Positions 6,506 through 13,197 of a stretch of DNA of 64,000 nt are shown in pieces. The stretch comes from a virus. Every line of letters begins with the position of its first letter. The stretch's first letter is position 1. The position numbers and the translations under genes are program-made. The notes beneath the pieces were generated by a model that saw nothing but the letters and a program-made list of their open reading frames with translations, did no database searches and was not told the DNA's origin. The DNA lies in the IMG/VR virus record IMGVR_UViG_3300009788_000095, positions 33,540 to 97,539 of that record; one strand, written 5' to 3'.

Positions 6506-6568
6506 ATGTTAAAGTTAGTAGAACAATATGAAAAAAGACTAAAACAAAAATTAGAAAAACAACAATGA
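6506..6568 (+). CDS. Possible 20-aa microprotein
   Basis: A short frame (MLKLVEQYEKRLKQKLEKQQ) ends in TGA overlapping the next ATG (ATGA). The same frame is open upstream to 6443 without a better start. The sequence is a single amphipathic basic helix. No ribosome binding site is obvious, so it may be only the end of a decayed gene. Confidence 0.3.
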   Translation: MLKLVEQYEKRLKQKLEKQQ

Positions 6569-6945
6569 AGCATTACTACTTTGGCTGTAATAAACAGGCC
6601 GGACATTTTTGGTTTACTTCTGTTAATAAAGGAGAATATTTAATCCCACACTGTAGCTTTAGTATACCAAAAGAACTAGGTAGTATTAGAACATCTATTG
6701 ACAGCTCATTTTGCCCTGCAGACACCGAGGTAGAAGGAATCTCTAACCTTTGGCTTTTGATCTCAGGTAAAAAAAGATGGACAATATTATCTTTTTGGGA
6801 TCACAGTGTTGACAGTAGGCCCGGAAGTAATAGTAACTTTGTAATAGAAGGAGAGCATAATTTCAATAAAATGATAAATTTAATAACTAAATATTTTCCT
6901 TTTATTATAACACGGTTTCATTTTGACATAAAGATGCAGGAATAG
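6565..6945 (+). CDS. Small phage protein of unknown role (126 aa)
   Basis: ATG overlaps the stop of the upstream microframe. N-terminus MKHYYFGCNKQAGHFWF and a central 'LWLLISGKKRWTILSFWDHSVDSRPGS' give it an aromatic, beta-rich character. Similar short 'YYFGC..QAGHFLW' proteins occur in other phages in my recollection, with no function assigned. Confidence 0.65.
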   Translation: MKHYYFGCNKQAGHFWFTSVNKGEYLIPHCSFSIPKELGSIRTSIDSSFCPADTEVEGISNLWLLISGKKRWTILSFWDHSVDSRPGSNSNFVIEGEHNFNKMINLITKYFPFIITRFHFDIKMQE

Positions 6946-6946
6946 T

Positions 6947-7180
6947 ATGATTGAAGTTTATGTAGAATGGTATGACAGTCAGTCTTCTAATGTATGGACT
7001 GAAAAAAAGGACATTCACTATAAACATATACCGGCAGTAACAAAAGGATATAGAGTAAAAGAGACAGACAAGTATATTGTTGTTAGTCATTCCTATGACA
7101 AAGAAACCAACAGCTGGTGTGGATATTTACTTATACCCAAATGCAGCATAATTAAAATAGAGAAAAAGGTAAGCAGATAA
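6947..7180 (+). CDS. Unknown protein (77 aa)
   Basis: ATG at 6947, two bases after the previous stop. Beta-rich sequence with paired short strands (TDKYIVVSHSYDKETNSWCGYLLI). Ends with basic KIEKKVSR. No family recognised; part of the tightly spaced rightward small-gene cluster. Confidence 0.6.
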   Translation: MIEVYVEWYDSQSSNVWTEKKDIHYKHIPAVTKGYRVKETDKYIVVSHSYDKETNSWCGYLLIPKCSIIKIEKKVSR

Positions 7181-7255
7181 ATGAACACCCAAACATTAAT
7201 CATTTTAAAGACTAGATATATAATAGTACTAGAAAAAGAAGGTGTATGTGGGTGA
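7181..7255 (+). CDS. Possible 24-aa peptide
   Basis: An ATG directly after the previous TAA opens a 24-codon frame (MNTQTLIILKTRYIIVLEKE...) that ends 14 bases into the next gene. It is hydrophobic in the middle. Its position fits translational coupling, but there is no independent ribosome binding site. Confidence 0.3.
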   Translation: MNTQTLIILKTRYIIVLEKEGVCG

Positions 7256-7499
7256 TAGTACATTATCAAAAAAAGAAATTGAAGATTTATTAGGCTCTGC
7301 AGAAGAGTTTAAAAAAATAGGGAAAAATAAACCACGCTCTTTACCTGGAAAAATGAAAAGGGCATTATCTAGGATGGATAATGAATTTAAAGGGAAAAGG
7401 TTATATTATGAGGATGGTGAATATTATGTATGCTGCAAAGATGTACCTGGTTTATATTGTAAAGTAGATAGTTTACGGAGGATATATGGGACAAACTGA
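7242..7499 (+). CDS. Unknown basic protein (85 aa)
   Basis: GTG start at 7242 with an AAGAAGG-like site. Charged and Lys/Arg-rich (GKMKRALSRMDNEFKGKRL), ending with a Cys-containing beta-like segment (YVCCKDVPGLYCKVDS). No family recognised. Overlaps the next gene by 14 bases. Confidence 0.6.
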   Translation: MYVGDSTLSKKEIEDLLGSAEEFKKIGKNKPRSLPGKMKRALSRMDNEFKGKRLYYEDGEYYVCCKDVPGLYCKVDSLRRIYGTN

Positions 7500-7659
7500 A
7501 AGAAAATACAGCAAAAACAAAAAGCGATGCACTAAATGTAATATAGTATTCCGGGGCTTATTTATCGCATATAAAACACGGGTATACTGTATGACATGCG
7601 GAAGTAAAATTGAAGTTTCACCCACTATAAGTATAGGTGAGTATATAAGTGCAGCATGA
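7486..7659 (+). CDS. Zinc-ribbon miniprotein (57 aa)
   Basis: ATG at 7486 follows ACGGAGGATAT, and the frame ends at TGA 7657-7659. The product has CTKC and, about 20 residues later, CMTC, the classic two-knuckle zinc ribbon, with a basic N-terminus (RKYSKNKKRC). Likely a nucleic-acid-binding or adaptor miniprotein; partner unknown. Confidence 0.7.
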   Translation: MGQTERKYSKNKKRCTKCNIVFRGLFIAYKTRVYCMTCGSKIEVSPTISIGEYISAA

Positions 7660-7891
7660 ATTTTCTGAATGGTTTAATATTGATGATTATAAGAAACATT
7701 TAACCAGAAATATGAATGAGGTATACTTACTATACAATTTTAAAAAAGGAAATTTGTTGGTCTATATAAATGGTGTAAAAATAGATGAAATTGAAAATGT
7801 GCCTATATCCGGATCAGATATGACAAAAAAAAGTACATTTATAATACCGTCTGTAGTTTTTAAGTATTTATCAAATGCTGAATATAATTAA
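7649..7891 (+). CDS. Unknown protein (80 aa)
   Basis: GTG start at 7649 overlapping the end of the zinc-ribbon gene, with AGGTGAG upstream. Aromatic N-terminus (HEFSEWFNIDDYKKHL) and beta-rich C-terminus. No family recognised. Confidence 0.6.
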   Translation: MQHEFSEWFNIDDYKKHLTRNMNEVYLLYNFKKGNLLVYINGVKIDEIENVPISGSDMTKKSTFIIPSVVFKYLSNAEYN

Positions 7892-7908
7892 AATAAAAGG
7901 AGAAACTT

Positions 7909-8148
7909 ATGAGTAAAAGAATTGTAAGTGCAATACGCATACCGGCACATAAGCTTATATTTAAAATGCGGCACAGAGAACCATTTCGTAACAAGATATG
8001 CCGGTTTGTAGCCAGACATTTACCTGATAGATTAATTTATTTTGTTGTTATATGGGTGGGCGCTCAATGCTCTAGCGCTAATAATAAACCTGTGCCGGAT
8101 ATAACATGGCAAGATATGGCAAAACACTATGAAAAGAGAGATTATTAA
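7909..8148 (+). CDS. Small basic protein with hydrophobic segment (79 aa)
   Basis: ATG at 7909 with AAAAGGAG upstream. The first 40 residues are Arg/Lys/His-rich (RIPAHKLIFKMRHREPFRNK). They are followed by a hydrophobic stretch (LIYFVVIWVGAQC) that could be a short membrane segment. The end is soluble. No family recognised. Confidence 0.6.
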   Translation: MSKRIVSAIRIPAHKLIFKMRHREPFRNKICRFVARHLPDRLIYFVVIWVGAQCSSANNKPVPDITWQDMAKHYEKRDY

Positions 8149-8326
8149 TAATCGGTTTTTAGGGATATGTCAGAAATGCGGAAATAAGGTTAGAGTAAGA
8201 TTATCCGAAGAAGCTACTTTAGCCTTCAGAGTTAAAGAATTAAAAAAGATAGTGGGTATATATGCCACCAATGAATGCTGCCCTGCACCAAATAGATGTA
8301 AAGGTGGTTATAAAATAAAACATTAA
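8129..8326 (+). CDS. Zinc-binding protein (65 aa)
   Basis: ATG at 8129 within the end of the previous gene. CQKCGNK at residues 14-20 is followed about 35 residues later by C-C and another Cys (ATNECCPAPNRC), a likely two-pair zinc site. Basic overall; no family recognised. Confidence 0.6.
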   Translation: MKREIINNRFLGICQKCGNKVRVRLSEEATLAFRVKELKKIVGIYATNECCPAPNRCKGGYKIKH

Positions 8327-8341
8327 AAGAGAGGTAAGTAA

Positions 8342-8719
8342 GTGAAAAGTTATGGAAAAGAACTGATACTGGATATTCATGGTTGTAATGCTGCGACGTT
8401 TACCCGGAAATCTATTAAAGCATATTTCCAGGAGCTGTGTATCAAAATAGATATGAAAAGGGAAAAGCTTTGCTGGTGGGACTACAAGGGACATCCGGAA
8501 TTATACGAAAAAGCACCTGACCATCTTAAAGGCACTTCAGCTGTACAATTCATTAAAACATCTAACATCACCGTGCATACCCTGGATGTCAAAAAGATGG
8601 TATTGTTGAACATATTCTCATGTAAGGATTTTGATATAGAGGAAGCTGTAGGTTTTTCAAGTGAATGGTTCAAAGGCAAGAAATGCATATACAACACTGC
8701 AAGTAGGGGAGCATTATGA
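8342..8719 (+). CDS. Unknown protein (125 aa)
   Basis: GTG at 8342 preceded by AGAGAGGTAAG. The N-terminus (ELILDIHGCNAATFTRKSIKAYFQELCIKIDM) and the segment 'TSAVQFIKTSNITVHTLDVKKMVLLNIFSCKDFDIEEAVGF' resemble the S-adenosylmethionine decarboxylase/speH fold. There a short proenzyme shows 'TSHI.IHTWPE...A.ldiytC....p..a'. The usual serine self-cleavage site (S-H) is replaced by TSNITVH, and the enzyme's fold core is otherwise matched in order. I treat this as a possible AdoMetDC-like homologue, not a proven one. Confidence 0.5.
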   Translation: MKSYGKELILDIHGCNAATFTRKSIKAYFQELCIKIDMKREKLCWWDYKGHPELYEKAPDHLKGTSAVQFIKTSNITVHTLDVKKMVLLNIFSCKDFDIEEAVGFSSEWFKGKKCIYNTASRGAL

Positions 8720-8762
8720 ATGTAGAAATCCTCAAACAGCAGCTGCATGAGGAGAGAAAGAA

Positions 8763-9605
8763 ATGAAATATTTCTATAGTTCTGCCTCCCAAGGATTCTT
8801 TGGTGAAGGATACGCTTGGCACAAGCCAATCCTACTGACAGAGTCAATACGAAGGTTTATCAAGAGAGAACGGACTCTGACACAGGACGGATTCTCATTC
8901 TGTACAATACCCAAGTTCCCAGACTTTCCATTCGTATGTAAAACAATCACACTGAATCCCAAAAAAGGAACACCCTGGAGATTTACTCCTCCACCTATTA
9001 CTATGATAACTCGTAGTTGTTGGAACAAGATCAGATTGCATAACAAAGGGTTTGATTGGTTTATTAAGGAGTATACGTGGAGATTTGCTTCTGGAGAGAA
9101 ATGTGGAGATCTGTATAAACTTATTCCTTCATTGTATGGAACAACAGATGAACTTCAAAGAATGATAGATGGCTTGGAAGAGTATCTTGATTATATGATT
9201 AAAATGGTAGAAATAAATGTATCTTGTCCCAACGTAAAAGAAATAGCTGAAATCAAACTTCCGGAGTCGCCATATCCATTATCATTAAAGCTACGATATG
9301 ATGATGATCCACGTAGGTATGATCTTTCTAATGTTAAAAGAATAACTTTGAACTCTATACCTGCTAGTCGCTACATTAAAGGTATGCCTGGCGGGATCTC
9401 GGGTAAACTGGCACAGAGTAGAAACTGGGACTTCATACGAAAGTATCAGATACAGATTGCTCCGGAGATAGCCGGATGTTCAATTACCAAGATGGAGGAT
9501 ATTGAAACACTAAGCAAACCCCCATATAACTGTAAATCCATAGGATTAGGTAGTGTCTTAATGATAAACCCATGGCTTGTACTAAAGTTGAAGGAGGAAA
9601 GATAG
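8763..9605 (+). CDS. Dihydroorotate dehydrogenase-like TIM-barrel protein (280 aa)
   Basis: Class 1/2 dihydroorotate dehydrogenases are FMN enzymes of pyrimidine synthesis. Landmarks appear in family order: 'KTITLNPKKGTPW' (60-72), matching KT-[VI]-T-x2-P-x2-GNP; a Trp-Asn and 'NKGFDWF' region; the hallmark 'EINVSCPN' (150-157); 'PLSLKLRYD' (172-180); 'ITLNSIP' (194-200); 'GGISG' (210-214); 'GLGSVLMINP' (261-270). The length suits a slightly short family member. ATG at 8763 follows GAGAGAAAG. Catalytic base and FMN contacts cannot be verified by eye, so it could have changed substrate. A 16-codon frame (8716-8766) bridges it to the gene before. Confidence 0.75.
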   Translation: MKYFYSSASQGFFGEGYAWHKPILLTESIRRFIKRERTLTQDGFSFCTIPKFPDFPFVCKTITLNPKKGTPWRFTPPPITMITRSCWNKIRLHNKGFDWFIKEYTWRFASGEKCGDLYKLIPSLYGTTDELQRMIDGLEEYLDYMIKMVEINVSCPNVKEIAEIKLPESPYPLSLKLRYDDDPRRYDLSNVKRITLNSIPASRYIKGMPGGISGKLAQSRNWDFIRKYQIQIAPEIAGCSITKMEDIETLSKPPYNCKSIGLGSVLMINPWLVLKLKEER

Positions 9606-9703
9606 TGACATATTCGGATAGATGTAAATGTACTGAAAAGGCTGTTAGATATCTAGCACATAATTATTGTGCTACGAAGCGTAATGTATGCAATGGGGGA
9701 TAA
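9605..9703 (+). CDS. Cys-rich miniprotein (32 aa)
   Basis: GTG at 9605 overlaps the stop of the DHODH-like gene, with AAGGAGGAAAGATA just upstream. Product has CKC and two further Cys (NYC, VC). Too short for family assignment. The strong binding site and overlap support translation. Confidence 0.5.
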   Translation: MTYSDRCKCTEKAVRYLAHNYCATKRNVCNGG

Positions 9704-9812
9704 TAACGATAGTAAAATTAATCTCGAGACATTTAAATAAATTACTGAAGATATTTATGAGATGTTAATTTATGGATGGACAGCTAAAGAGTTAGCCGGT
9801 AGTCAGAAATAA
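9693..9812 (+). pseudogene. Short frame interrupted by an in-frame TAA
   Basis: From ATG 9693 (MGDNNDSKINLETFK) the frame meets TAA at 9738-9740. It then stays open for another 23 codons (ITEDIYEMLIYGWTAKELAGSQK) to a second TAA at 9810. The downstream part looks like a short helical HTH-type segment and has an internal ATG without a binding site. This looks like a small gene broken by one stop, or two unrelated short frames. Confidence 0.35.
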
Positions 9813-9864
9813 GGACATCTATTATGAAAGAAATAACAATAATAAAACCTAAGGAGGTTACATT

Positions 9865-9984
9865 ATGCAAGAGTTTACAAAGAAGTGTCCTCGCTGTGGT
9901 GAAATAACAGTAAAGAGACAAAGTGATGCCATATACATATGTCATAACCCAAAGTGTGTATGGGCTGGATGGATATGGAAATAA
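9865..9984 (+). CDS. Zinc-ribbon miniprotein (39 aa)
   Basis: ATG at 9865 preceded by AAGGAGG at ideal spacing. Product: MQEFTKKCPRCGEITV, then C-H-N-P-x-C near the end and WAGWIWK. Two Cys pairs (CPRC and CHNPKC) form a minimal zinc ribbon. Such miniproteins are typical of phage accessory clusters; role unknown. Confidence 0.7.
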   Translation: MQEFTKKCPRCGEITVKRQSDAIYICHNPKCVWAGWIWK

Positions 9985-10038
9985 GAGAAAAGTAGAAATG
10001 CAGTACTAATAAAGTATATTTGATAGGAGGAAAATAAA

Positions 10039-10476
10039 ATGACTAATATATATTATAGATTCATTAATTGGAAGAATAGTTTATTTAAAGAAAAAATAAC
10101 ATGCTTACGAAGAATGCATGATCCCGATCATCGGGAGCATAAAAAAGAATTAGATTATTGGTATACACGAGGTATAAATAAAACTTGTAGTTTTTGTGGC
10201 TCCATGCACCCAGATGAGTTTTTTGACTTATGTAAAAAAGTAATTGAAAATAAAGGGCTTAATGGGTATGAAGTTTCAATGTCTGATAAGAAATATAAAA
10301 TTTATGTCCGCCAACCGGGTGTTTCTAATGCAGGAGATGGAGTTATCAAATTTTACGTTCAGCACATAAGACCAAAAGATAAAACAAAAGAATTTGAGAA
10401 TATAGTAAATGAAGCAATACGTATATCTTCAGATGTGTTTAATAAAAAAATGGAAGAAAGGAGGAAAACTAAATGA
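10039..10476 (+). CDS. Phage protein with CxxC motif (145 aa)
   Basis: ATG at 10039, AGGAGG upstream. After a basic N-terminal region come 'CSFCGSMHPDEFF' (about 50-62) and a beta-rich part ('YKIYVRQPG...KFYVQHI'). Short phage proteins with a CSFCGS...HPDEF start and a DKxYKxYV segment recur in other genomes as I recall, but without known role. A small hairpin (TCCCGAT/ATCGGGA, near 10122-10136) lies in its coding sequence. It overlaps the next gene by ATGA. Confidence 0.65.
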   Translation: MTNIYYRFINWKNSLFKEKITCLRRMHDPDHREHKKELDYWYTRGINKTCSFCGSMHPDEFFDLCKKVIENKGLNGYEVSMSDKKYKIYVRQPGVSNAGDGVIKFYVQHIRPKDKTKEFENIVNEAIRISSDVFNKKMEERRKTK

Positions 10477-11522
10477 TATGTGTACTAATCATACCGACAG
10501 GGGTAGGTCTTGCAATAGGTGGAAATGCCGGTGACGCTAATCCAGTTGCTAAACTAATTGGGGCTTGTTGTGATAAGTTGATTCTTCACCCTAATGTAGT
10601 AAATGCCAGCGATATAAACGAAATGCCAGAAAATGCAGTGTATGTAGAGGGATCCATGCTTGATCGGTTTCTTAGGCAAGAAATTGAATTGAAAGAAGTC
10701 CTACGGAATAAGGTATTAGTCGTTGCTAACCTGCCTCTCAGGAGCGATACTATAAATGCTGTAAGTGCAGCCAGAGCTACTATAGGTCTGGAAGCTAGTG
10801 TCTTGGAGTTAAATACACCATTAGAAATGATTGCCGAGATGCATGAAGACGGACATGCTGGCGGCATAGTAAGAGGCTGGAAAGAATTAATTGAACAAGT
10901 TGCACCGTTTGATTTTGATGCCTTGGCGGTACACACTCCGATAACTGTACCAAGAGAGACTGGATTAAATTATTATAAAAAAGGAGGCGTAAACCCGTGG
11001 GGCGGAGTTGAGGCAATAGCAAGCAAACTTATAGCTAATGAACTAAACAAACCGGTTGCTCATGCTCCTGTAGAAAGTTTTAATATAGATGACCAACAAG
11101 AAGTATATGATCTAGTAGTGGATCCTAGAATAGCTTCAGAGTCACTATCCAGTTGTTATTTACATTGTGTACTTAAAGGGCTGCATAAGGCACCACGTAT
11201 CAGTGATCATTGTCCGGGATATGGTAGACGTATAGCTGCTCAAGAAGTCGATTTTATGGTATCACCTTTTGGTCTGTGGGGTCCTCCTCACGAAGCTTGT
11301 GCAGCATTAGATATACCTATTATATTTGTCAATGAAAATAAACCGGCTAAAGGACTCGCAAAAGAGATCCCGGAAGGCAAATATCCTAGAATATTTCAAG
11401 TTGAAAATTATATAGAGGCAGCCGGTCTAATTATGGCTCATGAAGCTGGAATTGATCCTTTATCTGTCAGAAGACCATTAGCAAATACAATAATAATAAA
11501 GGAGGTACAGAATGAAAAGTAA
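10473..11522 (+). CDS. DUF3326-family protein (349 aa)
   Basis: Full length for the DUF3326 family, which I know mainly from cyanobacteria, plants and some bacteria, with no established reaction. Recognisable features: the N-terminal 'LIIPTGVGLAIGGNAGDANP' followed by 'PVAKLIGACCDKLILHPNVVNA', a Gly/Asp-rich opening typical of the family. Later come 'GVNPWGGVEAIASKLI', 'AHAPVES', 'SSCYLHCVLKGLHKAPRI' and 'SPFGLWGPPHEACA', all well preserved. GGAGG binding site eight bases upstream. The gene is intact and its context (DHODH-like gene 900 bp before) suggests a metabolic role in infected cells, but this is inference. Next gene starts inside its last codons. Confidence 0.8.
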   Translation: MICVLIIPTGVGLAIGGNAGDANPVAKLIGACCDKLILHPNVVNASDINEMPENAVYVEGSMLDRFLRQEIELKEVLRNKVLVVANLPLRSDTINAVSAARATIGLEASVLELNTPLEMIAEMHEDGHAGGIVRGWKELIEQVAPFDFDALAVHTPITVPRETGLNYYKKGGVNPWGGVEAIASKLIANELNKPVAHAPVESFNIDDQQEVYDLVVDPRIASESLSSCYLHCVLKGLHKAPRISDHCPGYGRRIAAQEVDFMVSPFGLWGPPHEACAALDIPIIFVNENKPAKGLAKEIPEGKYPRIFQVENYIEAAGLIMAHEAGIDPLSVRRPLANTIIIKEVQNEK

Positions 11523-12081
11523 AACAGTAAGTATAGTTAATCTATACTGTTTTTTAATCTTAGTGGTTGTTATTGCCGGTATTTGTTTTTTAATCTTAAA
11601 CTGTAAAAAAGATAAGTCTGAAATAGAACTACTTTTAACAGATACTGAGACAAAAACAACTAAAAAGGCAACAAAAGAAAAACTAAAATGGCCTAAACAT
11701 TATGACGGTGAAAATTGGTGGGAAGTTGAATACAAAGAACATATCAATGTACATCATCCCTTAGGTTATGTAATTATCACTAAAATCAAAAAAGAAAACA
11801 TTTCTAAGGATGAAATAGAAACATGGACTATAGACTATGGTATTCAAAACTATGTAGAAGAAATACATTACAGTTTAAAGGCCACACACAATAATGGCGG
11901 ATATGAAGAAGAAGATAATGTATTTTTACCGGATAATGAAAATTTTCGTAATGCCTTTAGGACTGCGGAAGCTATACTCATAGCGTGGAAGTATAGTGGT
12001 AATAATCCCCTTAATACAGAAGATATAAAAAAAGCCGCAGTTAGGATGAAAGGAAGAAAGACAGGATTAATGCGTAAGTAG
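11512..12081 (+). CDS. Membrane-anchored protein (189 aa)
   Basis: ATG at 11512 with AAAGGAGGTAC upstream. One N-terminal membrane segment (about residues 10-29, YCFLILVVVIAGICFLIL) is followed by a charged linker and a soluble domain facing outwards or into the cytoplasm. The soluble part contains WPKHYDGENWWEVEY and a C-terminal helix. No lipobox at the right place and no known domain recognised. Confidence 0.65.
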   Translation: MKSKTVSIVNLYCFLILVVVIAGICFLILNCKKDKSEIELLLTDTETKTTKKATKEKLKWPKHYDGENWWEVEYKEHINVHHPLGYVIITKIKKENISKDEIETWTIDYGIQNYVEEIHYSLKATHNNGGYEEEDNVFLPDNENFRNAFRTAEAILIAWKYSGNNPLNTEDIKKAAVRMKGRKTGLMRK

Positions 12082-12126
12082 TTTGATTAAACTAAACCTT
12101 TCATATTATAAGAGAGATTTGGACAA

Positions 12127-12234
12127 ATGGGTTTAATTCTTATAGTTGGACTTGTATTAAATTTACTAATAATAGGCACATTAATTAAATTAGCTCTAAA
12201 GCTAAGTAATAATAAAAAAGAAAGGAGATTTTAA
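12127..12234 (+). CDS. Single-pass membrane miniprotein (35 aa)
   Basis: ATG at 12127; the first 24 residues are almost entirely hydrophobic (MGLILIVGLVLNLLIIGTLI) and are followed by a basic tail KKERRF. Its last codons carry the GAAAGGAG binding site of the next small gene. Topology suggests an N-out/C-in membrane peptide; role unknown. Confidence 0.55.
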   Translation: MGLILIVGLVLNLLIIGTLIKLALKLSNNKKERRF

Positions 12235-12236
12235 AA

Positions 12237-12350
12237 ATGTATCTTTTGTTAATTATTACTATATTAGCTGTTTTTCTTTGTGTATCTATTTATAAAGACT
12301 ATAGGAGAAGTAACCCTAAGACTACTGTTAAATTTAAAAGGAAAAAATGA
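12237..12350 (+). CDS. Single-pass membrane miniprotein (37 aa)
   Basis: ATG at 12237 with AAAGGAG nine bases upstream. Hydrophobic residues 1-18 (MYLLLIITILAVFLCVSI) are followed by a strongly basic tail ending KFKRKK. Stop overlaps the next ATG (ATGA). Paired with the previous gene it resembles tandem membrane miniproteins such as holin or spanin accessories, but nothing proves a lysis role. Confidence 0.55.
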   Translation: MYLLLIITILAVFLCVSIYKDYRRSNPKTTVKFKRKK

Positions 12351-12736
12351 ACTTACAACAAGCTTTAATTATATTTAAATTAAATCTAGAGCTATACTTT
12401 AAAGGTACAAAGTCTCCGAGCGAAGTAAATCTAAAATTAAAAAAGTTTAAAGAAGACGTTAAACAAACTTATAAACATCTGGCTCTTGCTGTGCATCCGG
12501 ATATACATCCACAACTAGGGTCTGAAAGATTCAGAAAATTAACAGAAGCAAAAAAAGTGTTACTAGAATTACATATTACAGAAAGAGTAAATGAACCAAC
12601 AATAACTGTCAGTAATATTTTTAATAATAGTTTTACACGTACAGAAGGCGCACATAGTGAAAGACATGCTAGTTGGTATACCGACTACTCTGATATTATT
12701 GATAGTTTTAAATGGTACGGCACTACATATAAATAA
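12347..12736 (+). CDS. J-domain protein (129 aa)
   Basis: Residues about 35-75 form a J domain: helix II 'KQTYKHLALAVHPDIHP' with the diagnostic HPD at 50-52, then helix III 'RFRKLTEAKKVL'. J domains stimulate the ATPase of Hsp70 (DnaK). Nothing else of DnaJ (Gly/Phe or zinc regions) is present. The C-terminal 50 residues are unrelated and may bring a phage client to host DnaK. It is the last gene of the rightward cluster and is followed by a promoter and terminators. Confidence 0.75.
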   Translation: MNLQQALIIFKLNLELYFKGTKSPSEVNLKLKKFKEDVKQTYKHLALAVHPDIHPQLGSERFRKLTEAKKVLLELHITERVNEPTITVSNIFNNSFTRTEGAHSERHASWYTDYSDIIDSFKWYGTTYK

Positions 12737-12747
12737 ATTGCATAGTG

Positions 12748-12776
12748 TTGCGTTATAGTGCTTTATAGGGTATAAT
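12748..12776 (+). promoter_or_regulatory. Promoter for a possible small RNA
   Basis: TTGCGT (12748-12753), 17-bp spacer, perfect TATAAT (12771-12776). It points rightward into an intergenic stretch that ends at a terminator 100 bases later, just before a gene on the opposite strand. Confidence 0.6.
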
Positions 12777-12782
12777 ATATAG

Positions 12783-12907
12783 TATAGGAACCTACAGTCG
12801 TAGGTTTCTTCGCTTGTTTCCAGTCAGAGAATCTTTCCTCCCTGACAATGGTAAACTCAAGTATCCCACATAAGGCCGATTGTCCCCATCGGCCTTTCCT
12901 TTTTTAA
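12783..12907 (+). ncRNA. Candidate small RNA in the convergent intergenic region
   Basis: Between the promoter at 12748-12776 and the terminator at 12872-12907 no coding frame is seen. The transcript would begin near 12783, fold a hairpin AACCTAC-agtc-GTAGGTT (about 12788-12805), contain an unpaired TTTCCTCCC and end in the terminator. TTTCCTCC is complementary to the AGGAGG-type binding sites used throughout this genome, so it could act as a translation-blocking RNA. This is inferred; only promoter, hairpins and terminator are seen directly. Confidence 0.4.
12872..12907. terminator. Bidirectional terminator
   Basis: AAGGCCGAT (12872-12880), seven-base loop, ATCGGCCTT (12888-12896), then a T-rich run TCCTTTTTT. 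An A-rich flank on the left makes it able to serve the leftward gene at 12904-13197, whose stop codon lies in the T-run. Confidence 0.8.
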
Positions 12908-13197
12908 TAAATATTGTTTCTGTAATGTAAGTCTGTAGCCTGAGTAACAAAACTATAAATGTTTTTTAAAAGGTTAGCATCGTAGTAAGCATCTGGCTCT
13001 GGATGAAAACAAAACTGTCTAGAATCAGGGTGTCCACACCATCTCACTACACCAATTAAATTCCTTTTAAGGGCTGTCAAGTAGCAACCCCATATAGGTG
13101 TTTCTCTATCTGCAGGACTTGAATGCTGCACAAACCTGATAATTTCATAATCAGTTTTCAAGCCTTCTGGTGGTAACTTTAATTCTTTCAACATCAT
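12904..13197 (-). CDS. Unknown protein (97 aa)
   Basis: Last gene of the leftward group; ATG at 13197 overlaps the stop of the nuclease gene upstream. Mixed sequence with Cys, His and Trp in the middle (IGVVRWCGHPDSRQFCFHPEPDAYYD), perhaps a beta-rich domain. No family recognised. The shared start/stop with the nuclease suggests the two products act together. Confidence 0.65.
   Translation of the reverse strand: MMLKELKLPPEGLKTDYEIIRFVQHSSPADRETPIWGCYLTALKRNLIGVVRWCGHPDSRQFCFHPEPDAYYDANLLKNIYSFVTQATDLHYRNNIY

Noticed and set aside
9693-9740. Use of an alternative genetic code (TAA or TAG as sense)
   Set aside because: Both TAA and TAG end many well-supported genes here, so reassignment is unlikely; the two in-frame stops noted are local oddities.
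9822-9905. 27-codon frame with a weak AAGGA site
   Set aside because: It overlaps the better supported zinc-ribbon gene at 9865 out of frame; probably the spacing is accidental.
10122-10136. Hairpin TCCCGAT/ATCGGGA as a terminator
   Set aside because: It is inside a coding sequence, has a one-base centre and no T-run.
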